Assembly: GCF_003435375.1 (NCBI RefSeq)
Contig: NZ_QWGL01000017.1
Coordinates: forward strand, 1-64,000
Source of the DNA: Clostridium sp. AM34-11AC
Lineage (GTDB): Bacteria > Bacillota > Clostridia > Lachnospirales > Lachnospiraceae
DNA length: 64,000 nt
Reading direction: 5' to 3'
The translations under genes and the position numbers were made by a program. How positions within the stretch are numbered: position 1 is the stretch's first letter; each line of letters starts with the position of its first letter. This document shows, piece by piece, positions 1 through 8,025 of this stretch. The notes under the pieces are model-generated. The model was given only the letters and a program-made list of their open reading frames with translations, did no database searches and was not told where the DNA came from.

Positions 1-30
1 TGAATGTGCATTATTGTCAAGTTCTCTCAT
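1..30 (-). CDS. 5' end of an unidentified gene (truncated by window edge)
   Basis: An ATG on the minus strand opens a frame of ten codons (MRELDNNAHS) that runs off the left edge. A purine-rich ribosome binding site (AAAGG) sits about nine bases upstream, and a good promoter with an operator-like palindrome lies further upstream. Ten residues are too few to identify the product. The self-contained promoter/operator arrangement would suit an autoregulated regulator or a regulated transporter, but that is inference. Confidence 0.55.
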   Translation of the reverse strand, partial: MRELDNNAHS

Positions 31-65
31 ATTTATCAGCCTTTCTTTCTATTTCGACTGATTTA

Positions 66-117
66 ATTATATCACAAATGAGATCATTTGTCTATTACAT
101 TCTAGAACATTTGTTCT
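66..117 (-). promoter_or_regulatory. Promoter with operator-like palindromes for the left-edge gene
   Basis: On the minus strand a perfect -10 box TATAAT (66-71) is separated by 17 bases from a TAGACA -35-like box (89-94). An 8-2-8 inverted repeat, ACAAATGA/TCATTTGT (74-91), fills the spacer and touches the -35 box. A second related palindrome, AGAACATTTGTTCT (104-117), lies just upstream. Both share a CATTTGT half-site. This is the geometry of a repressor that blocks RNA polymerase. The regulator is not identified. Confidence 0.6.
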
Positions 118-352
118 GCTTGATCTGCAATCTATTTTTCCTTCAGGCTTATTCATTGTATGCAGGATTGATGATATAGCACGACTATAAAAATCAATAT
201 ATGAGAAGTTTACAATACACAACACAGCTATGTGCAATAATCTGATATCTACATACCAACTATGGCACTATGCAAGAGATGGCAATTCATCTCACCACCT
301 ATAGAGGTGGGAGAATTCTTGCTGATTCTTGTTAAATATAAAATATCTATTT
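118..352. other. Intergenic, no gene recognised
   Basis: AT-rich spacer between the divergent left-edge promoter and the 3' end of the next minus-strand gene. The only structure seen is a short hairpin with CCACCT/AGGTGG arms near 297-312, with no T-tract, so it is not a convincing terminator. Confidence 0.4.
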
Positions 353-1153
353 TTAATCAAACAGTGTTATCTTTGTGATTGGGAATGTCTGGTCCTCCAG
401 CGGCGCATGCCAGATTCCGTACCAGATGTCCTCCAGATTGTCACCGTCCGCTGCCAGGAAGCCGTAGACCTCGCTGTCAAACTCCGGGATCGCCACCGGG
501 CCGTATAGCAGTGTGCTGCCATATTCGTTGTAGATATCCGATGCCATCTGATTCAGACGGTCGTCCGTCAGATATGCATCCTTGAAGCTGCCGTTTTCTT
601 TATTCTCTCTGAGGATCTTGCAGACTTTTTCCGGAAGCTCCGTCACATCTCCATAGGTGTTGGAGTAGAGGTACATCGGATTCTTTTCCTTCATATACGC
701 CTTCGGTGCCACCACGCAGCCATCCGCGCTTCCGAGAACTTCCGTATACTCATCGCCCTGTGTCACGATGGGACCAGCCTCTTCCAGGGTGTAGGCTGCC
801 ACCGGCTCCATTGTCGCAGAATCATCGGAGCCATTTATGTCGAAAGCAATGTATCCGAAGGAACCGTGGAGGGAGATCCTGTCGATACTCACATAGTCGA
901 GCTCCACTACCTGACCATAGGGCTGTTTTTTTGCGGTCTCGAGGTCCAAAATTGCGGCTTTTGTTCCTTCATCGGCGGAATTGTCAAGTTTACCGGCGAG
1001 AAAAATCGATGTCGGTCCGTCCGCACCGCCGATAATGCCTACTGATGTCACCACCTGAGTTTTATTTTTCTTCCATATATAAAATGCCATCGCGGTAGCT
1101 CCTGAGAGAATCAGGATGCCTGCTGCCGCCAAAATTTTCTTTTTATTATTCAT
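353..1153 (-). CDS. Membrane-anchored hypothetical protein with GGADGPT motif
   Basis: A 266-residue protein of unknown function. Residues 1-6 are positively charged and residues 7-27 form one hydrophobic segment, so it is probably anchored with the bulk outside the cell. There is no lipobox cysteine. Directly after the anchor (about residues 38-52) is VGIIGGADGPTSIFL, which resembles the conserved GGADGPT loop of the beta subunit of sodium-pumping decarboxylases (OadB/GcdB). The rest of that large polytopic subunit is absent, so a decarboxylase function should not be transferred. The remainder is soluble and acidic. A GGTGGGG ribosome binding site precedes the ATG. It appears monocistronic. 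Confidence 0.75.
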   Translation of the reverse strand: MNNKKKILAAAGILILSGATAMAFYIWKKNKTQVVTSVGIIGGADGPTSIFLAGKLDNSADEGTKAAILDLETAKKQPYGQVVELDYVSIDRISLHGSFGYIAFDINGSDDSATMEPVAAYTLEEAGPIVTQGDEYTEVLGSADGCVVAPKAYMKEKNPMYLYSNTYGDVTELPEKVCKILRENKENGSFKDAYLTDDRLNQMASDIYNEYGSTLLYGPVAIPEFDSEVYGFLAADGDNLEDIWYGIWHAPLEDQTFPITKITLFD

Positions 1154-1338
1154 TGTTTCCCCACCTTTTATTTTACTCGTCGTGTTATCGGGCAGAACCG
1201 CTTGTTCCCCAGCTGATTATATGGTTTATATTACCATATACTTTTTACTCCCATATATAAATTCCCTTAACATTTCCTGTCTATTTTCTTCCCGTCTTAC
1301 AACAGCCTTTTAACATGGTCACACTTCACTACATGTTC

Positions 1339-1367
1339 TTGCACTTCATGTACATCCAGTATATACT
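1339..1367 (+). promoter_or_regulatory. Predicted sigma-A promoter of the YitT-family gene
   Basis: TTGCAC (1339-1344), a 17-base spacer and TATACT (1362-1367) lie about 90 bases before the start codon. The remaining part of the 300-base gap between the two genes shows no other clear feature. Confidence 0.55.
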
Positions 1368-1455
1368 TGAACCGAAAATTATAGCTGTGGGAAAGACATA
1401 ACGCATAATGCTCACAGCAGATCACCAAATCACAAATGGGAAAGGGTTCTGTATT

Positions 1456-2307
1456 ATGAACAACAAGGGATTGATCAAAGAAATTTTTGTCATGACCCTG
1501 GCTGACGCAATCACAGCCATAGCGGTTTTCTTTTTTCTGGTACCAAGCCACACATCGATCAGCAGTATTTCCGGTCTCGGAATTATTCTGACCCACTTTA
1601 TCCCGCTTCCGCTTTCTGTGATCACGATGGCGCTCAACATCCTCCTGCTGATCATCGGATTTATTTTCTGCGGTAAGGAGTTCGGCGCAAAAACTGTATA
1701 CACGAGTGTCATGTTGCCGGTCTTCTTAGGTATTTTCGAGAAAATCTTCCCGGATTTTACGTCCCTCACCGGAAGTCAGGAGCTGGATGCGGTCTGCTAT
1801 GTGCTGGTAGTCAGCATCGGTCTCGCGATGCTCTTTAACATGAATGCATCATCCGGTGGACTGGACATCGTTGCAAAGATCATGAACAAGTACCTGCATG
1901 TGGATCTCGGAAAGGCAATGTCTCTCTCCGGCATGTGCGTGGCGCTTTCTTCCGCGTTCGTTTATGACAAGAAGACCGTCGTGCTCAGTGTGCTCGGTAC
2001 ATATGTGAACGGAATCGTCCTCGATTACTTTATTTTTGACCAGAATGTCAAGAGACGTGTCTGCATTATCACGAAGAAAGAGGAAGAACTCCGCGAGTTC
2101 ATTATTAACAATCTGCACAGCGGCGCAACGATCTATGAAGCGATCGGTGCGTATAATTTTGAGAAACACAATGAGATCATTACGATCGTGGACAAGCGTG
2201 AGTATCAGGCACTCATGAACTATATCAGTTCCAGTGATCCGGGGGCATTTATCACGGTGTATAAAGTTTCGGATATCCGGTACCGGCCGAAGAAGATCAG
2301 TGCGTGA
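1456..2307 (+). CDS. YitT family membrane protein
   Basis: A 283-residue protein with about five hydrophobic segments over the first 180 residues, including the family-typical NASSGGLDIVAKI stretch, followed by a soluble C-terminal domain of about 90 residues (RRVCIITKK..., GAFITVYKVSDI), the DUF2179-type domain of YitT/YpjC proteins. These proteins sit in the cytoplasmic membrane. Their substrate is not established. The frame is open further upstream, but the ATG followed by AACAACAAGG has a GGGAAAGGG ribosome binding site, so the start was placed there. It stands alone, with its own promoter and a downstream hairpin. Confidence 0.85.
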   Translation: MNNKGLIKEIFVMTLADAITAIAVFFFLVPSHTSISSISGLGIILTHFIPLPLSVITMALNILLLIIGFIFCGKEFGAKTVYTSVMLPVFLGIFEKIFPDFTSLTGSQELDAVCYVLVVSIGLAMLFNMNASSGGLDIVAKIMNKYLHVDLGKAMSLSGMCVALSSAFVYDKKTVVLSVLGTYVNGIVLDYFIFDQNVKRRVCIITKKEEELREFIINNLHSGATIYEAIGAYNFEKHNEIITIVDKREYQALMNYISSSDPGAFITVYKVSDIRYRPKKISA

Positions 2308-2387
2308 TAGAATCAGCACTCTTTTTGGCCTTGGACACTTCTATCGTCTTTTTGAATCAATTTGATTTTGAATAATCGTCTGCATAG

Positions 2388-2430
2388 ACAAAACCACCTC
2401 ACAGATTCATTTCTGTTGGTGGTTTTGTTA
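2388..2430 (+). terminator. Intrinsic terminator-like hairpin after the YitT gene
   Basis: Arms ACAAAACCACC and GGTGGTTTTGT are perfectly complementary over 11 bases, with an inner ACAGA/TCTGT pairing. The T-run lies within the 3' arm rather than after it, so termination strength is uncertain. The symmetric A/T edges could also serve the opposite strand. Confidence 0.5.
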
Positions 2431-2443
2431 TGTAAACTTATTT

Positions 2444-2576
2444 GTAACTGTTCAGTAGGTCTGCGCACTTGCTGCGCTGACCGTAAGAAAACATAGGCTG
2501 GAAGGCAAAAATCCCATCAGCGAAGCTGATCTGGAATGGATTTTTGCACGTAACTATGAAGGTACTGAATAGTTAC
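2444..2576 (+). repeat. 133-bp intergenic repeat with terminal inverted repeats (family A)
   Basis: The element opens with GTAACTGTTCAGTA and closes with TACTGAATAGTTAC, 14-base terminal inverted repeats differing at one position. Inside is a further perfect 10-base inverted repeat, GCAAAAATCC/GGATTTTTGC. The left part (GTCTGCGCACTTGCTGCGCTGACCG) reappears with few changes at 45161-45199 and, more diverged, at 51241, 30005, 54168 and 56697. It resembles a MITE or REP-like element. It has no coding capacity. Confidence 0.6.
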
Positions 2577-2671
2577 ACTTATTTTATTTTTCTTCCGTAA
2601 TTTCATTGTTATATGAATTTGCTGTTGTGGGCTGTCATGGTTTTGATAAACGCAAGCACTCCAAATATTAT

Positions 2672-3232
2672 TTAAGAATTAAGACCCTGCTTGTCTTCAG
2701 CTTCTTCTTTATTTGCTTCTTTCTGCACCTGTTCCAGCTTCTTCCGCTTTCCTTCTTCCCGCAGCGCTTTAAAGAAATCCTTCAGCATCTGCGAGCATTC
2801 ATCTCCCAGCAGCCCCACTTCTGTCTCCACCTGGTGGTTGAATCCGTCCTCGTGGAGCATGTCGAGCACGGATCCGGCACAACCGGCTTTTGGGTTCATG
2901 CAGCCGATCACCACCTTCGGAATTCTCGCCTGAACGATGGCTCCGGCACACATCGGACATGGCTCCAAGGTCACGTACATCGTACAGTCCTCTAGTCTCC
3001 AATCGCCGAGAATGCGGCAGGCCTTCCGCATCGCGATGATCTCCGCGTGGGCCAGTACGTTTTTATCTACCGTCCGGCGGTTATATCCTCTCGCGATGAT
3101 CCTTCCGTCATAGACGATCACGCAGCCGATGGGCACTTCCTTAAGCGCAGCCGCCTTTTTCGCCTGACGGATCGCTTCTTTCATATAGTGTTCTTCTATC
3201 GTCATCTTTCTCATACGTTTCTCCAAATTCAT
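2672..3232 (-). CDS. tadA: tRNA-specific adenosine deaminase
   Basis: This enzyme deaminates adenosine 34 of tRNA-Arg(ACG) to inosine. The 186-residue protein shows the zinc and catalytic residues of the cytidine-deaminase fold: HAE at residues 62-64 (H62 zinc ligand, E64 proton shuttle) and PCPMCAGA with C92 and C95. PIGCVIV and the NRR loop are also typical. The C-terminal 25 residues are a charged, Lys/Glu-rich tail beyond the core domain. The first ATG is used because AGGAG lies eight bases upstream. It appears monocistronic, divergent from the Tct operon. Confidence 0.96.
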   Translation of the reverse strand: MNLEKRMRKMTIEEHYMKEAIRQAKKAAALKEVPIGCVIVYDGRIIARGYNRRTVDKNVLAHAEIIAMRKACRILGDWRLEDCTMYVTLEPCPMCAGAIVQARIPKVVIGCMNPKAGCAGSVLDMLHEDGFNHQVETEVGLLGDECSQMLKDFFKALREEGKRKKLEQVQKEANKEEAEDKQGLNS

Positions 3233-3383
3233 TTCAAATACTCCTGCCTCTTATTTTACCGTATTTTTGAGTTCTGGCAAGAGAAAATCACCCGATGTCC
3301 GGTCTTCCTCCCTTTTTCATGTGCAGAATGTCTAATAAATATCAATCTCGATTACAGCTTCTGTTTGATTCGTCAACAAACAT

Positions 3384-3461
3384 ACAACTTTGTCCAGAAA
3401 ATGACAAAAGTTGTTGAAAATCACATTTCCAGTATGTTAATCTTGTATCACAAGATACGAG
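3384..3461 (+). promoter_or_regulatory. Operator-like palindromes upstream of the Tct/sulfatase operon
   Basis: Two inverted repeats precede tctC: ACAACTTTGTC/GACAAAAGTTGT (3384-3414, eight-base gap) and CTTGTATC/GATACGAG (3442-3461, four-base gap). A weak promoter, TTGAAA (3414-3419) with GTTAAT (3436-3441), would place the second palindrome at the transcription start. The GntR-type regulator encoded downstream in the same cluster is the natural candidate to bind here (inference). The rest of the 273-base gap shows nothing else. Confidence 0.4.
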
Positions 3462-3505
3462 AAAAGCACTCATGAATCATCAATTTTTAACAAAGGAGAG
3501 GTAGT

Positions 3506-4468
3506 ATGAAGAAAAAATTATTAGCACTCGGTCTCGCCGTTATGACGGTGGCTATGTCACTCGTGGGATGTTCGGAAAAGGCGGTTACATGGACGGTCAC
3601 ATGTCCCTGGGCTCCTTCCGGAGTCGCTGCTATGGTAAGCCAGAAGGCAGCAAGTCTTTCAAATACTTATTCTGATAAGATCATTCTCGTCGCTGACGCA
3701 GTAAAGGGTGACGCGGCAACGGTAAATAGCTGGGTTGCTGAAACGAAAGCAAACGATCCGGAACTCGTTTTCGCAGGTGAGGGACTTTTCTCCATCACCT
3801 CCATTCTTGATCCGGCAAAGATGCAGTTCACTTACGATGATTTCGAGTTTGTTGAAAACCTGTATTCTTCCGTTTTCGTTATGTCTGCTGATTCCAAGCT
3901 CAATATCAAGAATATTGATGATTTGAAGACATACATGGAGACAGGAAATCAGATCTCCATCGCCGCAAACGGCGCAACCGGTTCTGAAGCATTCCTCGCA
4001 GCCGCATTATTCGGCTCAATGGGATACGGTGACCAGATCAAGATCGTTGCCTATAGCTCTGCTGCTGAGGCTGCACAGGCAGTTGCAAAGGGCGAGACAA
4101 ACTTCGCAGTCTCCCACCAGTCCCAGATCCTTGAAACCTATCAGCAGGGCGGCGTTACCATCGTGTGCGCGTTCGACGGTGAAGACATTGCCGATGGTCC
4201 GTTCGCAGGAGTTGAGGGTGTTGGCAAATACGGTTATCCATACTTCAGAAACCGCTGCCTGATCCTCGCGAGAAAAGGTACTGACGCGAAGAAAGTTGCC
4301 GAGTTAAAAGAACTCTATGACAAGATTCTCGCAGATAAGAGCGTTACCGAGTGGCTTTCCGACACGATGCTTCTTGAAGTTGATACGATGACAAATGATC
4401 AGGTTCTTGAACATATCCAGAATGTACAGGATATCGTAAATGAGTACAAAGACCTGGTTGTCCAGTAA
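3506..4468 (+). CDS. Tripartite tricarboxylate-type transporter substrate-binding lipoprotein (TctC/Bug family)
   Basis: This is the extracytoplasmic receptor of a TTT-family secondary importer for carboxylated or related organic anions. The 320-residue protein has a lipoprotein signal peptide (MKKKLLALGL..., lipobox LVGC with Cys22). The mature part begins with the family's VTWTVTCPWAPSG segment, the equivalent of the Bug-family PxxPGG loop that grips a carboxylate. NGATGSEAF and YSSAAEAAQAVAKGE are the second-domain ligand loop and repeat. An AGGAGAGG site precedes the ATG. It is the first gene of the Tct-sulfatase operon. The ligand is unknown; the context suggests a sulfated organic acid. 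Confidence 0.88.
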   Translation: MKKKLLALGLAVMTVAMSLVGCSEKAVTWTVTCPWAPSGVAAMVSQKAASLSNTYSDKIILVADAVKGDAATVNSWVAETKANDPELVFAGEGLFSITSILDPAKMQFTYDDFEFVENLYSSVFVMSADSKLNIKNIDDLKTYMETGNQISIAANGATGSEAFLAAALFGSMGYGDQIKIVAYSSAAEAAQAVAKGETNFAVSHQSQILETYQQGGVTIVCAFDGEDIADGPFAGVEGVGKYGYPYFRNRCLILARKGTDAKKVAELKELYDKILADKSVTEWLSDTMLLEVDTMTNDQVLEHIQNVQDIVNEYKDLVVQ

Positions 4469-4483
4469 GTAACTTTTCAAAAC

Positions 4484-4516
4484 CGGGATGCTGCAAAAGC
4501 GGCATCCCGCTTTTAT
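4484..4516 (+). terminator. Intercistronic terminator/attenuator after the receptor gene
   Basis: CGGGATGCTGC and GCGGCATCCCG form an 11-base stem with one mismatch around an AAAA loop, followed by CTTTTATT. It lies between the binding-protein gene and the permease genes. Partial termination here would give the usual excess of receptor over permease. Confidence 0.65.
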
Positions 4517-4567
4517 TCTATGATGCCGGATATCCTGCGGCACGTTCCGCGGAAAGGAGAAAATCTT

Positions 4568-5068
4568 ATGTTTAACGAGAAAAAATTAGATGAGCTCGCA
4601 ACACGCATGAAGGAAAAAGAGATTTCGATCCCAACCGACCTCGCCGGATCCATCCTGTTCTTTCTCCTGGGCGCTGTCCTGTTTTTCATGCTGCCATCTC
4701 AGGTGCCGATTTCCGAAAATGATGTCATAAACGGGCGCGTCTTCCCAAAGCTTCTTTTTTCACTCATGATGATCTGCAGTGCAGTCCTCATCATCCAGAA
4801 TATCATTAAAATTTCAAAAAAACAGCCGGTCCAGGTCAGCACCTTTAATCTTCTGACTGAGGTGAAGGCACTCATGATCCTGACGATCCTTTTTATCACT
4901 TATTTCATCTGCCGGATCACGGATCTGTTTGTTCTGGGAGCAATTTTCTGCTCCATTGCGTTCCTTGTCTATTTCCGCTGCAAAAAACGGTCCTACTATG
5001 CGATCACCATCGGAATGGCCGTGCTCATCTGGGCGGCATTCCGTTTCGGTCTGAACGTAAAATTTTAG
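4568..5068 (+). CDS. TctB-family small permease subunit
   Basis: The small four-helix membrane subunit of the Tct importer (166 residues from the chosen start). Hydrophobic segments lie around residues 27-42, 61-77, 99-122 and 125-160, separated by a charged loop, as usual for TctB. The longer open frame starts 48 bases earlier, but GGAAAGGAGA lies just before the internal ATG (MFNEKKLDEL), which was chosen. It lies 16 bases before tctA. TctB sequences are poorly conserved, so the call rests on length, topology and position between TctC and TctA. Confidence 0.82.
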   Translation: MFNEKKLDELATRMKEKEISIPTDLAGSILFFLLGAVLFFMLPSQVPISENDVINGRVFPKLLFSLMMICSAVLIIQNIIKISKKQPVQVSTFNLLTEVKALMILTILFITYFICRITDLFVLGAIFCSIAFLVYFRCKKRSYYAITIGMAVLIWAAFRFGLNVKF

Positions 5069-5084
5069 AAAGGAGGAACAGAAT

Positions 5085-6581
5085 ATGCTCCAATATATCA
5101 TCCCTGCTATGAAAATGCTGTTTACCGTTGAGAATTTCATCTGGATCAATCTGGGTGTCTTCATCGGTTCCGTCTTCGCGGCGATTCCCGGTCTGACCGT
5201 TATTCTCTGCATCATCCTGTTCCTGCCGTTTACCTACAAGATGACGGCGATCCCCGGCATGATGTTTCTTCTTGGAATCTACTGTGCCGGCGGATACGGC
5301 GGCAGTGTATCTGCAATTCTGATCAATACACCGGGTACTCCCCACGCGGCGACCACCATGCTGGATGGTCATCCCATGTCAGAAAAAGGCCGTACCAAGG
5401 CAGCGTTGAAGATTGCCCTTTACGCGTCCACCTTCGGCGGGATCTTCTCCGCACTGACTCTTTTATTTCTGGCTCCCCAGGTTGCAAAGGTCGCAGCAAA
5501 CATCGGAACTGCCGAGTACTTCCTTGTCTGTGTCTTTGGGCTCACGATCATCGCCGGAATCTCCGGTAAAAGCATGATCAAAGGGATCATCTCAGCCTGC
5601 CTGGGCTTATTTATCTCCTGCATCGGCGCTGACCCGCAGACAAGCTATGACCGGTTTACCTTCGGAATTTCCAGACTTTATCTCGGACTTGATCTGGCGA
5701 TCTGCCTCATCGGTCTCTTTGCCCTGATCGAGATCCTGAAAAAGGCAGAGTTAAAACCGGACCGTCTGAAGCTTGACACCTCAAAGATCATGGATGACGG
5801 AAAGATCACAAAGGACGAGTACAAGCGCATGGCCCGCCCGGCGCTGCTCTCTTCCATCATCGGTGTCATCATCGGAATCATTCCGGGTACCGGCGCTTCC
5901 ATGGCATCCTGGTTCAGCTATGATGTAGCGAAAAATATGTCCAGACATAAAGAAGAATTCGGTCACGGCTCTGTTGAGGGAATCGCAGCGGCAGAAAGCG
6001 CCAACAACGCGGTTACCGGCGCTACACTAATCCCGCTTCTTACACTCGGTATCCCGGGCGACGGCTGTGTCGCGATCATGCTTTCCGCGCTTATGATCAA
6101 TGGACTGAATCCTGGTTTGAGCCTGTTCACGACCCAGGGCGATATCATGTACGCCATCATGCTCGGACTGCTCTTCGTCAACCTGTTCATGCTTTTACAG
6201 GGCAAATATCTGACAAAGCTTTTTGCCAAAGTCGTATCGATCCCGCAGGAGATCCTGACTCCGATCATCGTGATCTTCTGCTTTGCAGGCGCTTACTCTG
6301 TCAATAAATCTTACTTTGACGTTGCCGTTACCCTGACGTTCGCAGTCATCGCGTGGCTTCTCTATAAGCTCGATTTTCCGACTGTTCCGATCCTGCTCGG
6401 TCTTGTTCTCGGAAACATGACAGAAACAAACTTCCGCCGGGCACTCCTGATCTCAGAAGGAAATCCTTCCATTTTTGTCAGCAGTCCATACTGCATCGCA
6501 TTTATCATCCTGATCATCGGCGCTGTAGCAATGATCATCCGAAGCAAATTACGGGACCGGAACGTTCAGAAAGGGGCTTAA
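5085..6581 (+). CDS. TctA-family large permease subunit
   Basis: The transport channel subunit (498 residues, about 11-12 membrane segments). It carries the TctA signature twice in diverged form: GGYGGSVSAILINTPGTP in the N-terminal half and ALLIPLLTLGIPGDG-type residues (TLIPLLTLGIPGDGCVAI) in the C-terminal half, consistent with the internal duplication of this family. It is driven by a cation gradient together with TctB and TctC. AAAGGAGG precedes the ATG. The stop lies two bases before the sulfatase start, implying one transcript and coupled translation. Confidence 0.92.
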   Translation: MLQYIIPAMKMLFTVENFIWINLGVFIGSVFAAIPGLTVILCIILFLPFTYKMTAIPGMMFLLGIYCAGGYGGSVSAILINTPGTPHAATTMLDGHPMSEKGRTKAALKIALYASTFGGIFSALTLLFLAPQVAKVAANIGTAEYFLVCVFGLTIIAGISGKSMIKGIISACLGLFISCIGADPQTSYDRFTFGISRLYLGLDLAICLIGLFALIEILKKAELKPDRLKLDTSKIMDDGKITKDEYKRMARPALLSSIIGVIIGIIPGTGASMASWFSYDVAKNMSRHKEEFGHGSVEGIAAAESANNAVTGATLIPLLTLGIPGDGCVAIMLSALMINGLNPGLSLFTTQGDIMYAIMLGLLFVNLFMLLQGKYLTKLFAKVVSIPQEILTPIIVIFCFAGAYSVNKSYFDVAVTLTFAVIAWLLYKLDFPTVPILLGLVLGNMTETNFRRALLISEGNPSIFVSSPYCIAFIILIIGAVAMIIRSKLRDRNVQKGA

Positions 6582-6583
6582 CC

Positions 6584-7942
6584 ATGAGAGAAAACATCAT
6601 CTTCTATTTTACTGACCAGCAGAGGGCAGATACCTGCGGCTGTTTTGGACAGCCGTTAGATATCACTCCGAATCTCGACACACTGGCTGCGGGCGGTGTA
6701 AAATTCGACAACGCCTTTTCCCCGCAGCCGGTATGCGGTCCCTGCCGGGCATTATTCCAGACCGGAAAGTATCCGACAGAAACAGGCTGTTTCCGCAACA
6801 ATATCATGCTTCCGAAGAACGTAAAAACTCTCGCGAATTATATCGAGGAAGCCGGTTACGAGACAGCTTACATCGGAAAATGGCATCTCGCAAGCGACGG
6901 TGAGCTTGAAAAACCGCCGACCATCGATCACACGATCACCGCTGTGCCGAAGGAACTCCGCGGCGGATATACCGGATTCTGGCGGGCGGCCGATGTGCTG
7001 GAATTCACCTCCCACGGATATGATGGATATGTGTTTGATGAGAACAATAACCAGATCGATTTTAAGGGCTATCGTCCAGACTGCATCACAGATCTGGCTC
7101 TTCAGTTCTTTGATCAGTATGACCGGAAAAAACCATTTTTCATGACGGTTTCCCAGATTGAACCGCATCATCAGAACGACCACAATCATTACGAAGGACC
7201 TGCCGGTTCCAAAGAAAAATATAAGGATTTCGTTCTTCCGGGCGATCTCGCCGCTTTAAAAGGAAATGCTGCCGAAGAATATCCTGATTACCTCGGTCAA
7301 TGCGCAAGTCTTGATGAAAATCTCGGGAGACTTGTAAATCGCCTGAAAGAAGAGGGACTTTACGATAATACAGTGATCATCTTTGCCTCCGATCATGGTT
7401 CCCACTTTAAGACCAGAAACACCGATGAGCATTTAAACGGCTATGACGATTATAAGCGGAGCTGTCACGATGCCGCCACCCATGTCCCACTCGTGATCGC
7501 CGGCGGTGCGTTCAAAGGCGGAAAAGAAATCACGGAACTCGTCAGCACGGAAAGTCTTCCAAAAACGATCTTAGCCATCGCCGGGGTCGATGTCGGCGAT
7601 GCCATGATCGGTGAGAATCTTCTTGACGTAGTTCAGGGAAAGACCGATAATAGAGCTAACGAAGTTTATTCACAGATCTCCGAAAGCCGTGTCGGCCGTT
7701 CGATTCGCACCGAGGACTACATGTACGCGGTATATGCGCCGGGAAAGAACGGCGGGGAATACGCGTCCGCAGACCTCTACGCAGACGATTTTCTCTACGA
7801 TCTGAAAAAGGATCCATATGAACTTACAAATCTGATCCATGACCATGCTTATGACTCTGTTCGTCTGAAAATGAGAGAGAAGCTGCTCGCATGGATCGAA
7901 AAAGCGGAGCATACGCGGCCAGTAATCGTTGATCAGGCGTAA
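6584..7942 (+). CDS. Cytoplasmic sulfatase (alkaline phosphatase superfamily)
   Basis: Hydrolyses a sulfate ester to an alcohol or phenol plus sulfate. The 452-residue protein begins NIIFYFTDQQRADT, the N-terminal metal-binding segment of choline-sulfatase-like enzymes. The modification motif is CGPCR (C51, matching C-x-P-x-R), so C51 should be converted to formylglycine by the radical SAM enzyme encoded nearby. IGKWHL, IFASDHGSH and a C-terminal YDLKKDPYELTNL are standard sulfatase features. There is no signal peptide, so it acts inside the cell on imported substrate. It starts two bases after tctA, which ties its substrate to that importer. Confidence 0.92.
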   Translation: MRENIIFYFTDQQRADTCGCFGQPLDITPNLDTLAAGGVKFDNAFSPQPVCGPCRALFQTGKYPTETGCFRNNIMLPKNVKTLANYIEEAGYETAYIGKWHLASDGELEKPPTIDHTITAVPKELRGGYTGFWRAADVLEFTSHGYDGYVFDENNNQIDFKGYRPDCITDLALQFFDQYDRKKPFFMTVSQIEPHHQNDHNHYEGPAGSKEKYKDFVLPGDLAALKGNAAEEYPDYLGQCASLDENLGRLVNRLKEEGLYDNTVIIFASDHGSHFKTRNTDEHLNGYDDYKRSCHDAATHVPLVIAGGAFKGGKEITELVSTESLPKTILAIAGVDVGDAMIGENLLDVVQGKTDNRANEVYSQISESRVGRSIRTEDYMYAVYAPGKNGGEYASADLYADDFLYDLKKDPYELTNLIHDHAYDSVRLKMREKLLAWIEKAEHTRPVIVDQA

Positions 7943-7943
7943 T

Positions 7944-8008
7944 GCCGCAAAACAACTGGGATGTATCATCCGGCAGGACATGCTGTCAGTGTGTTTTGCC
8001 GGATTTTT
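7944..8008 (+). terminator. Terminator with an alternative overlapping hairpin
   Basis: ATCCGGCA (7968-7975) pairs with TGCCGGAT (7997-8004), followed by TTTT: an intrinsic terminator after the sulfatase gene. The upstream GCAAAAC (7947-7953) can instead pair with GTTTTGC (7993-7999), which shares bases with the terminator's 3' arm, so the two folds exclude each other. The next gene's ribosome binding site (AGGGGGG) lies immediately downstream. Confidence 0.55.
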
Positions 8009-8025
8009 GTCAGGGGGGACTCCAT

